From assembly GCA_028819075.1 (NCBI GenBank), contig JAPPMM010000065.1, positions 209,067 through 273,066 on the forward strand: a DNA stretch of 64,000 bases. Direction: 5' to 3'. A program made the position numbers and the translations under genes. Under the pieces are notes generated by a model, which was given only the letters and a program-made list of their open reading frames with translations, made no database searches and was not told the DNA's origin. Positions 18,178-24,708 of this stretch are shown here, piece by piece. How positions within the stretch are numbered: the first letter of the stretch is position 1; each line of letters opens with the position of its first letter. This DNA comes from Gammaproteobacteria bacterium. GTDB taxonomy: Bacteria; Gemmatimonadota; Gemmatimonadetes; Longimicrobiales; Gaopeijiaceae.

Positions 18178-18900
18178 GTGGCACGTCGCGCCGGCGCGGA
18201 ATCGCTACGCATCGTGATCCTCGGATGCGGAAGGATGGGCCGGTCGATCGATGCGCTCGCGCGGACCCGGGGCTTCGACGTGCTGGCCAGGCTGGAGCGC
18301 CGCGAGGTGGAAGGACGCCGGGAAGCAACGCGCGACCGCATCGCCGGAGCCGATGTGGCGCTGGAGTTCACCACATCCGCGTCGGCTGCCTCCAATATTC
18401 GCCTTTGCGTGGAGGCGGGGTGCCCCGTCGTCTCCGGCACGACGGGATGGTCCGAGCAGTTGCCCGCGGTCGCCGCCTGGGTGAAGGAACGGGGCGGGGC
18501 GCTGCTATGGGCCCCCAACTTCTCCTTCGGGGCAGTCGCCCTCCAACTGCTGGCGCACCGGGCGGGCGAACTCTTCGCCGGCGCGGGCGGCTTCGACGCG
18601 CATGTGGTTGAAACCCATCACGCCGGCAAGCTCGACGCCCCGTCCGGCACGGCCATCGCTCTGGAACAGTCGCTGGAAGAAGGATTGGGACGGAGCTCTT
18701 CGATTACATCGATCCGGACCGGGCACGTTCCCGGCACACACGAGATATCGATCGACGGTCCCCGCGAGCGACTCGTCCTGCGCCACGAAGCCCGCGACCG
18801 CGGCGTGTTCGCGGAGGGCGCGCTGCGGGCGGCGACGTGGCTGGTCGGTCGTACGGGGGTATACACCATGCGAGATCTTCTCGCGGGAGAGGCAGGGTGA
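18178..18900 (+). CDS. dapB: 4-hydroxy-tetrahydrodipicolinate reductase
   Basis: About 240 residues. DapB reduces hydroxytetrahydrodipicolinate with NAD(P)H, the second step committed to diaminopimelate and lysine. The dinucleotide motif ILGCGRMG is near residue 12, and the signature HHAGKLDAPSGTA with the catalytic histidines and lysine is near 145. The GTG at 18178 is chosen because GGAGG sits 6 nt upstream; an upstream ATG in the same frame would add an Arg/Pro-rich tail unlike the family. The stop overlaps the dapA start (GTGA), so dapB-dapA are coupled. Confidence 0.95.
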   Translation: MARRAGAESLRIVILGCGRMGRSIDALARTRGFDVLARLERREVEGRREATRDRIAGADVALEFTTSASAASNIRLCVEAGCPVVSGTTGWSEQLPAVAAWVKERGGALLWAPNFSFGAVALQLLAHRAGELFAGAGGFDAHVVETHHAGKLDAPSGTAIALEQSLEEGLGRSSSITSIRTGHVPGTHEISIDGPRERLVLRHEARDRGVFAEGALRAATWLVGRTGVYTMRDLLAGEAG

Positions 18901-19784
18901 AGCACGAGACGCTGAGGGGATGCGGAACGGCGCTGGTAACGCCGTTCCGGGAAACGGGAGAGGTGGACGAGGCGGCGCTGCGGTCGCTGGTCGATTGGCA
19001 GATCGAAGAGGGCATCGATTTCCTTGTGCCCGCGGGCTCCACCGGGGAGGCGGCGACGCTCTCGGTCGAGGAGCACGAGCGGGTGGTGGCGGTCACGGTC
19101 GAGCAGGCCGCCGGACGCGTCCCCGTCGTGGGGGGGGCGGGATCGAACGACACTGCCGAGGCGATCGAGCTCTCGCTCAGGATCGCGTCGACCGGCGTGA
19201 CCCACCTGATGCACGTCTCGCCCCCGTACAACCGCCCGCAGCAGCGCGGGCTGATCGAGCACTTCACCGCGGTCGCGGACGCGGCTCCCCGCCCGGTGGT
19301 GCTCTACAACGTGCCGGGCCGCACGGGCAGCAACATCGCCGCCGCCACCACCCTGGCGCTGGCCGCGCACCCCAACATCGTGGGGACCAAGGAGGCCGCG
19401 GGCAGCTGCGACCAGGTCGCGGAGATCGCCCGCGGCCGGCCTCGCGGATTCGGGCTGCTGTCGGGCGACGATTCCATGACGGTGCCGTTCATGGCGCTCG
19501 GCGCCGACGGCGTGATCTCGGTGGTCAGCAACGCCACCCCGCGCGCCATGGCGGAGCTGGTGGGGGCGATGGCGTGCGGCGACCTGCAGCGCGCGCGGGC
19601 CCTGCACTACCGCCTCGCCGACTGGATGCGGGTGGCGTTCGTCGAGTCGAACCCCGTGCCGGTCAAGGCGGCGCTGGGGATGCTGGGGCGCATCCATCCC
19701 CGGGTCAGGCTGCCGCTTGCTTCCCTTGCCGAGACCCACCACGAAACCGTGGCGGCGGCCGTGCGAGCCGCGGAGGGGACATGA
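18897..19784 (+). CDS. dapA: 4-hydroxy-tetrahydrodipicolinate synthase
   Basis: A 295-residue TIM-barrel aldolase that condenses pyruvate with aspartate semialdehyde. The Schiff-base lysine is K165 in GTKEAAG, the catalytic tyrosine is Y137 in YNVPGRT, and the threonine motif appears as GSTGE (usually GTTGE), with the catalytic threonine kept. The GTG start at 18897 overlaps the dapB stop, and the gene's own stop overlaps the dapD ATG. The three genes form one lysine/diaminopimelate operon. Confidence 0.95.
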   Translation: MKHETLRGCGTALVTPFRETGEVDEAALRSLVDWQIEEGIDFLVPAGSTGEAATLSVEEHERVVAVTVEQAAGRVPVVGGAGSNDTAEAIELSLRIASTGVTHLMHVSPPYNRPQQRGLIEHFTAVADAAPRPVVLYNVPGRTGSNIAAATTLALAAHPNIVGTKEAAGSCDQVAEIARGRPRGFGLLSGDDSMTVPFMALGADGVISVVSNATPRAMAELVGAMACGDLQRARALHYRLADWMRVAFVESNPVPVKAALGMLGRIHPRVRLPLASLAETHHETVAAAVRAAEGT

Positions 19785-20668
19785 GCCCATCCATCCCGGG
19801 CCTCGGGACAACGCTGCAGGAGCGCATCGACGCGCTCCATGCCTGGCCCGCCGGCGAGGCTCTTCCGGAGGCCGCCGAAAAGGTCGTGGGCGAACTGCTG
19901 GGGCGCCTGGAGGGGGGATCGCTGCGCTCCGCCGTGCATGAGGACGATGGCTCCTGGGCGGCGGTGCCCTGGGTGAAGCGGGGGATCCTGGTGGCCTTCC
20001 GCAGCGGGCGCGTCACCCCGGTCGCCGCCCCCGGCGGCAGCGCGGTCGACGCCCGGGCTCCATCCGCCTTCCTGGACAAGCACAACCTGCCCGTGCGCCG
20101 CTTCGCCTCCGGGGAGGGCGTCCGGGTGGTGCCGGGCGGCTCGGCCGTGCGCCGCGGAGCCTACCTCGGTCCCGGGGTGGTGTGCATGCCGCCCATGTAC
20201 GTGAACGTGGGCGCCTGGGTGGGGGCGGGCAGCATGATCGACTCGCACGCGCTGGTGGGCTCGTGCGCCCAGATCGGGGAGCGCGTGCATCTGAGCGCGG
20301 CGGCCCAGATCGGCGGCGTCCTGGAGCCCGTGGGCGCGGCCCCGGTGGTGATCGAGGACGACGTGCTGGTGGGGGGCAATGCCGGCGTCTACGAGGGGAC
20401 GGTGGTGCGGCGCGGGGCGGTGCTGGCCGCGGGAGTCATCCTGACGCGCGGGACCCCGGTCTTCGACCTGGTGCGCGAGGAGGTGTATCGCGCCGGCCCC
20501 TCGCGGCCGCTCGAGATTCCCGAGGACGCCGTGGTCGTCCCCGGGGGGCGCGCGGTCACCGGCAAGTGGGGCCGCGCGCAGGGGCTGTCGCTGTATGCCC
20601 CGGTCATCGTGAAGTACCGGGACGCCGGGACGGATCTGGCGACCACCCTGGAGGACTGGCTGCGGTAG
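19781..20668 (+). CDS. dapD: 2,3,4,5-tetrahydropyridine-2,6-dicarboxylate N-succinyltransferase
   Basis: A 295-residue hexapeptide-repeat acyltransferase of the succinylase lysine pathway. The N-terminal helical domain (about 1-90) is followed by a left-handed beta-helix (about 95-250) with repeats such as GAWVGAGSMIDSHALVGSCA and IGERVHLSAAAQIGGVLEPV; the acidic and glycine residues of the active site are in this helix. DapD uses succinyl-CoA. The ATG overlaps the dapA stop. The TAG stop codon is the first triplet of a dispersed repeat (20666-20713), so the repeat defines the end of this gene. Confidence 0.95.
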   Translation: MSPSIPGLGTTLQERIDALHAWPAGEALPEAAEKVVGELLGRLEGGSLRSAVHEDDGSWAAVPWVKRGILVAFRSGRVTPVAAPGGSAVDARAPSAFLDKHNLPVRRFASGEGVRVVPGGSAVRRGAYLGPGVVCMPPMYVNVGAWVGAGSMIDSHALVGSCAQIGERVHLSAAAQIGGVLEPVGAAPVVIEDDVLVGGNAGVYEGTVVRRGAVLAAGVILTRGTPVFDLVREEVYRAGPSRPLEIPEDAVVVPGGRAVTGKWGRAQGLSLYAPVIVKYRDAGTDLATTLEDWLR

Positions 20669-20713
20669 CAGCCCGCCGACGACACTTCCCGGCATTCGGG
20701 CGGCGCTGCATCC
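20666..20713 (+). repeat. REP-like dispersed repeat, solo unit supplying the dapD stop codon
   Basis: The unit begins TAGCAGCCCG at the dapD stop, continues with CCCGGCATTCGGGCGGCG and ends TGCATCC. It aligns with units at 24660-24708, 57722-57770 and 60051-60226. Similarity to the 60051-60226 element continues for another 40 bp or so beyond the unit (CGCGC-GGA-CGC-TCGCTC-GC pattern), so this is the most extended of the solo copies. Confidence 0.75.
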
Positions 20714-20771
20714 GCGCCGGACCGCGTCGCTCCGCCATGCCGGACTGCCGAATACACTGCCCGTGGTGGTC

Positions 20772-20793
20772 TACCCACTACCGGTAGTGGGTA
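20772..20793. terminator. Perfect 22-bp palindrome between convergent dapD and cinA, possible bidirectional terminator
   Basis: A perfect 22-bp dyad; the left arm is TACCCACTACC and the right arm is its exact reverse complement. It lies 103 bp after the dapD stop and 31 bp after the cinA stop, in the convergent gap. In RNA it can fold to a 9-bp stem with a CCGG loop from either strand. There is no T-tract on either side, so intrinsic termination is not certain; a protein-binding site or RNA-end-protecting hairpin is also possible. Confidence 0.5.
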
Positions 20794-20824
20794 TCGCCGG
20801 CAAGCGGCGCCCCTGCGCCGACCC

Positions 20825-22102
20825 TCAGCCGCCCCGCAACATCCGGTACAGGAGCGCGAGCACGGCCTGGGCGCTGCGTTCGCGGACCGCCCGCCGCCCG
20901 CCCGGAAACAGGCTCCGGCGCGCCCGGGTGCGGCCGTCCAGGTGAACCGCGTACCACACCGTGCCCACGGGCTTCTCCGCCGATCCCCCGCCCGGCCCGG
21001 CCACACCGGTCACGGCCACCCCGGCGTCGGCGCCGAAGGCCCGGGCCACCCCCTCCGCCATGGCGCGCGCCACCTCCTCGGATACCGCGCCCTTCCGGGC
21101 CAGCAGGTCGCGGGACACCCCCAGATGGGCGCGCTTGGCATCGTCCGCATAGGTGACCATCCCCCCCGGAAAGTACTCGGAGGACCCCGGCAGCTCCGTG
21201 ATGCGCCGCGCCACCAAGCCGCCCGTGCAGCTCTCCGCCACCGCGAGAGTTCGCCCGGATGACGTCATTTCCGCCGCGATGCACTCGACGATATCCCCGC
21301 TCTCGGCCGGGTAGCGGTACGGCCGCAGGACCGGCTCGACCAGCGCTTCCACCCGGTCGAGCCGGCGTGCAGCCCGGGGATCGTCGGGGGTCGCGCGCGC
21401 ACTCAGCCGAACGTCGACCCCGGTGAGCCGCGGCAGGAAGGCGATGGACACCGCACCCAGGTTCTCGGGAACGCCCGCGTCGATGCGCTCGGCGAGCGAG
21501 GATTCGGCGATGCCGGTGGTGTGGAAGACGCGGTGCACCAGGGGCAGCAGACGGTCGCCCAGACGGTCGCGCAGCAACGGCTCGACGCCCGTGTCGAACA
21601 GCCCGCGCATCTCCGCGGGGACGCCGGGGAGGAGCACGACGATCCCGCCTTCCACGTCCAGGACCAGTCCGGGGGCGGTCCCGACCCGGTTGGGAAGCAC
21701 CTGCGCGCCCTCGGGCACCCGGGCCATGCGCTCGTTGCCCGCCGGAAGCGGGGTCCTGCGCCAGGTCGCCCAGCGAGTCCTGAGCTCGTCGAGCAGCTCC
21801 TCATCCAGACGAAGGGGCCTGCCCAGCGCCTCGGCCACGACTTCCCGCGTGATGTCGTCCGCAGTGGGACCCAGGCCTCCCGTCACCAGCACGACGTCGG
21901 CAACCTCCAGAGCGCGCGCGAGCGCCCCCCGGATGTCGGCCGCGCTGTCCCCGACCACGAACCTCGCCCGCACCGGAAGCCCCAGGCTCCCCGCCCGCCG
22001 GCCCATCCAGGCGCCGTTGCTGTCGACGGTGAAGCCGGCCAGAAGCTCGTCGCCCACCGCGACGATGGCGCAGCTGGCCGGGGGAGGCGCCGTCCGGGTC
22101 AG
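20825..22102 (-). CDS. cinA: CinA family protein (nicotinamide-nucleotide amidohydrolase / competence-damage protein)
   Basis: About 425 residues. The N-terminal MoCF-like/COG1058 domain (about 10-170, with AVGDELLAGFTVDSNG and VTGGLGPTADDITRE) and the C-terminal amidohydrolase domain (about 265-425, with AVAESCTGGLVARRITE and VAGPGGGSAEKPVGTVW) are both complete. CinA acts on pyridine nucleotides and NMN and is linked to DNA uptake in some bacteria. No ATG, GTG or TTG fits the family start. The best start is a CTG at 22102 with GGGAG 6 nt upstream, overlapping the pgsA stop as CTGA. Confidence 0.9.
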   Translation of the reverse strand: MTRTAPPPASCAIVAVGDELLAGFTVDSNGAWMGRRAGSLGLPVRARFVVGDSAADIRGALARALEVADVVLVTGGLGPTADDITREVVAEALGRPLRLDEELLDELRTRWATWRRTPLPAGNERMARVPEGAQVLPNRVGTAPGLVLDVEGGIVVLLPGVPAEMRGLFDTGVEPLLRDRLGDRLLPLVHRVFHTTGIAESSLAERIDAGVPENLGAVSIAFLPRLTGVDVRLSARATPDDPRAARRLDRVEALVEPVLRPYRYPAESGDIVECIAAEMTSSGRTLAVAESCTGGLVARRITELPGSSEYFPGGMVTYADDAKRAHLGVSRDLLARKGAVSEEVARAMAEGVARAFGADAGVAVTGVAGPGGGSAEKPVGTVWYAVHLDGRTRARRSLFPGGRRAVRERSAQAVLALLYRMLRGG

Positions 22103-22740
22103 CGGTTGCTCCCGGCCAGGCCGCGGTTGCGCCAGAAATAGAGCCCCATCGAATAGATCGTCAGCACCAGCGCCAGCAGCAGGGCCAGGCCGATGACCGC
22201 GCTGTGGAAGTGGACCCACAGATCCCAGACGGCTCCGCTCCAGCTTCCCTGTTCCGCGAAGCGGACCAGGGCGTACCACAGGAGCACGGCTCCCATGAAC
22301 ACGTTCTGCAGAAGGGCCTTGTACTTCCCGGCGCGGTCGGCGGCGATCACCACCCCCCGGCGCACGGCGAAACCCCGCAGGAGGGTCACCATCAACTCGC
22401 GCCCCAGCAGGACGACGAGCACCCAAAGCGGAAGTTCGCCCCACCACGGAATCTCGCCCCCTCCCGCCGGACGGTGCGAGACGATGTAGATGGGCACGAG
22501 GGTGGACACCAGCAGCAGCTTGTCGGCGATGGGGTCCAGCAGCTTGCCCAGGTCGCTGATGAGGTTGTGCTTGCGCGCCAGATAGCCGTCCCACACATCG
22601 CTCAGCGCCGCCGCCAGAAAGAGACCGAAGGTGACCGCCAGCACCGTGCCGTCGGACGACAGGGCCAGGAAGAAGATCGCGGGACAGGCAGCCATCCGCG
22701 ACAGCGTAATGATGTTGGGCAGATTCCGTTGGCTCGCCAT
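22099..22740 (-). CDS. pgsA: CDP-diacylglycerol-glycerol-3-phosphate 3-phosphatidyltransferase
   Basis: A 213-residue inner-membrane enzyme making phosphatidylglycerol-phosphate. The CDP-alcohol phosphotransferase motif (D-x2-DG-x2-AR-x8-G-x3-D-x3-D) is seen as SDVWDGYLARKHN followed by GKLLDPIADK at about residues 45-72. Several hydrophobic helices follow, including LWVLVVLLGRELMVTLLRGF. The ATG at 22740 gives the usual N-terminus (MASQRNLPNIITLSRM). It sits 8 nt after mglA on the same strand and overlaps cinA. Confidence 0.93.
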   Translation of the reverse strand: MASQRNLPNIITLSRMAACPAIFFLALSSDGTVLAVTFGLFLAAALSDVWDGYLARKHNLISDLGKLLDPIADKLLLVSTLVPIYIVSHRPAGGGEIPWWGELPLWVLVVLLGRELMVTLLRGFAVRRGVVIAADRAGKYKALLQNVFMGAVLLWYALVRFAEQGSWSGAVWDLWVHFHSAVIGLALLLALVLTIYSMGLYFWRNRGLAGSNR

Positions 22741-22748
22741 GGCGGACC

Positions 22749-23327
22749 TCAGCGAAGCGACTGCACCACCAGCCTGCTCACCGCCGCGAGCGTCTCGAAG
22801 ACGCCCTTGCCCTCCGTGGCGACGCTCTCGAAGTCCGGCACGCCGGCCGGATTCAGGCGCGCACGCAACTGTTGCACCGGAACGATGCCCGGCAGGTCGC
22901 GCTTGTTGTACTGGATCACGAAGGGAAGACGGGAGACATCGCACCCGCGCGCCTCCAGTGTTTCGTAGAGACTCTGCATCGCCTCGTCGTTGGCTTCGTC
23001 GCGGTCGATCTGGTAATCGGCTACTAAGACGACCCCGTCCACGCCCTCGAGGAGAATCCGGCGTCTGCTCTCGAAATAAGCCTGACCCGGCACGGTGTAG
23101 AGGTGGAAGCGGGTCCGGAGGCCCTGTACGTCGCCAAGATCGAGGGCCAGAAAGTCGAACAGCAGCGTGCTGCCCTGCTTCGTGGCCAGGGAGATGAGCT
23201 CGCCCCGGTTTCCGGGATCGACGCGGGAGTGGACGTATTCGATGTTGGTGGTCTTGCCCCCCTGCCCCGGCCCGCAGTAGAGGATCTTGCAGTTGACCTC
23301 CCGGCCGGCGTAGTTCGTCATCGGCAT
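22749..23327 (-). CDS. MglA-like small Ras-type GTPase
   Basis: A 192-residue cytoplasmic GTPase of the MglA family, which marks the leading cell pole and directs polarity or motility in gliding bacteria. The P-loop GPGQGGKTT is at residues 19-27, the switch II/G3 region has TVPGQ (near 79) in place of DxxG as in other MglA proteins, and the base-specificity motif is NKRD (near 140). The usual GAP partner MglB (roadblock) is not adjacent; the preceding gene encodes a small membrane protein instead. The ATG at 23327 is used; an ATG two codons later is an alternative. Confidence 0.88.
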   Translation of the reverse strand: MPMTNYAGREVNCKILYCGPGQGGKTTNIEYVHSRVDPGNRGELISLATKQGSTLLFDFLALDLGDVQGLRTRFHLYTVPGQAYFESRRRILLEGVDGVVLVADYQIDRDEANDEAMQSLYETLEARGCDVSRLPFVIQYNKRDLPGIVPVQQLRARLNPAGVPDFESVATEGKGVFETLAAVSRLVVQSLR

Positions 23328-23331
23328 GGCT

Positions 23332-23646
23332 TCACGCCATCTTCTCGCTAAGCCCGGTCTCCAGCACCGCCAGCTCCCGCTCCATCCGCGCTTCGATGGC
23401 CCGTGCCCGATCGCGGAGCAGCTTGCGGGGCTCCCACGCCATGTAGTCCTTCAGGAGGTTCACCGTGTTCACCGAGGCGCGGGCGCGCGCCATGTGCCCC
23501 AGAGCCGCGAGCCGCCGAAAGACCCGCGGGCTGAAGAGGTCCCGCTGGTGCCGGGTCATCTGGTCGTGGGCGACCAGAACCGCGACACCCCCGACCGCCA
23601 CCAGCAGCAGCGCCACCAGCCCCACCTTCTTCAGCTTCTTGTTCAT
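23332..23646 (-). CDS. Small single-pass membrane protein next to mglA
   Basis: A 104-residue protein: a Lys-rich N-terminus, one membrane helix (VGLVALLLVAVGGVAVLVAH, about 8-27), then a charged helical domain rich in Arg/Ala/Glu that reads like an amphipathic coil (SPRVFRRLAALGHMARARAS). The ATG at 23646 has GGAG 8 nt upstream. It ends 4 nt before mglA and follows recR by 36 nt, so it is part of the dnaX-cinA strand group. I do not recognise a family; a membrane-side partner for the GTPase is a possibility from position only. Confidence 0.7.
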   Translation of the reverse strand: MNKKLKKVGLVALLLVAVGGVAVLVAHDQMTRHQRDLFSPRVFRRLAALGHMARARASVNTVNLLKDYMAWEPRKLLRDRARAIEARMERELAVLETGLSEKMA

Positions 23647-23682
23647 CCGCTGGCTCCACCGCCCCGGCGGCGATTCCGTTTC

Positions 23683-24276
23683 CTACATCTCACGGCGCGC
23701 TTCCAGCGCCTGTGCGAGCGTCGTCCCATCCACGAACTCCAGGTCGCTGCCCACGGGTACGCCCGTGGCCAGGCGCGTCACCCTCAGGCCCATCGGCCTG
23801 AGCTGACGTTCGATATACACCGCCGTCGCCTCGCCCTCAACCCGCGGGTTGGTGGCGAGGATGATCTCGCGCACCTCACCCTCCGCCGAGCGGATGCGCT
23901 CGAACAGGGACCGCAGGTTCAACTGCTCGGGCCCGATCCCGTCCAGGGGCGACAGGCGACCGCCCAGTACATGATACACCCCCCCGTACCTTCCGGTGCG
24001 CTCCACCGCACCGACATCGAAACTCCCCTCGACCACGCAGATCGTGGAAGTGTCCCGCCGCGGGTTGGAACATATCGCGCAGCACTCTTCGTCGCCGAAG
24101 TTGCCGCACGTCGCACAGGGACGCACCCGTTCAGCCAGGACCTCGATGGCGGCGGCGAGCCTTCGGGACTCGTCCGGGCCGGTGCGGAGCAGGTGATGCA
24201 CCAGGCGGAGCGCGGTCCTGGGGCCGACCCCGGGGAGTCGGGAGAACTCGCTGGTGACCCGGTCGATCACCGACAT
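23683..24276 (-). CDS. recR: Recombination mediator protein RecR
   Basis: A 197-residue RecFOR-pathway protein that helps load RecA at gaps. A helix-hairpin-helix start ([20 protein letters not shown]), a four-cysteine zinc finger near 54-70 (CATCGNF, then CCAICSNPRR), and a Toprim domain (TICVVEGSFDVGAVERTG, later EIILATNPRVEGEATAVYIE) are all in place. The ATG at 24276 is preceded by GGAAGG. It lies 17 nt after ybaB, the common dnaX-ybaB-recR order. Confidence 0.96.
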   Translation of the reverse strand: MSVIDRVTSEFSRLPGVGPRTALRLVHHLLRTGPDESRRLAAAIEVLAERVRPCATCGNFGDEECCAICSNPRRDTSTICVVEGSFDVGAVERTGRYGGVYHVLGGRLSPLDGIGPEQLNLRSLFERIRSAEGEVREIILATNPRVEGEATAVYIERQLRPMGLRVTRLATGVPVGSDLEFVDGTTLAQALEARREM

Positions 24277-24293
24277 CGAGCCTTCCCGCGCCG

Positions 24294-24617
24294 CTAGAAC
24301 AGTTTGGGAAGCTGTCCCGGCATCGGAAAGCCGCCGGTCATCTTCTTCATTTCGGCCTCGTAGTGCCGGCGCGCCTTGCTCTGCGCCTCCCCCACCGCGG
24401 CCAGAACGAGATCCTCGAGCATCTCGACATCGTCGGGATCCACGGCCGAGGGTTCGATCGTGATGCTGCGCACCGTACCCTTGCCGTCCACCACCGCGGT
24501 CACCATGCCTCCGCCGGAGGATGCGCTCAGTTCCTGTCGGTCCAGGGTCTCCTGAAGCTCGGTGACCCGGCTCTGCATCTGCTGTCCCAACTGGATGAGC
24601 CGCTGCAGATCTTTCAT
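24294..24617 (-). CDS. YbaB/EbfC family nucleoid-associated protein
   Basis: A 107-residue DNA-binding protein. It begins MKDLQRLIQLGQQMQSRVTE (the helical arm) and contains VTAVVDGKGTVRSITIEP and the helical C-terminus ending MTGGFPMPGQLPKLF, matching YbaB/EbfC. It sits between dnaX and recR as in most bacteria. An 88-bp gap upstream contains a REP-like unit that overlaps the dnaX stop codon. Confidence 0.94.
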   Translation of the reverse strand: MKDLQRLIQLGQQMQSRVTELQETLDRQELSASSGGGMVTAVVDGKGTVRSITIEPSAVDPDDVEMLEDLVLAAVGEAQSKARRHYEAEMKKMTGGFPMPGQLPKLF

Positions 24618-24659
24618 CGAGTGGTTCTCGGGGGCGAGGGTGTGTGAGGAGCGGGCGTG

Positions 24660-24708
24660 AATGCATCGCCGCTCGAATGCCGGGGGAAGTTGGTCCAACG
24701 GGCTGCTA
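24660..24708 (-). repeat. REP-like dispersed repeat, solo unit supplying the dnaX stop codon
   Basis: Read on the minus strand this unit starts TAGCAGCCCGTTGGACCAAC at the dnaX stop (24706-24708), continues CCCGGCATTCGAGCGGCG and ends ATGCATTC. It fills most of the gap between dnaX and ybaB, ending about 40 nt before the ybaB start, without a second half or central hairpin. Confidence 0.75.
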
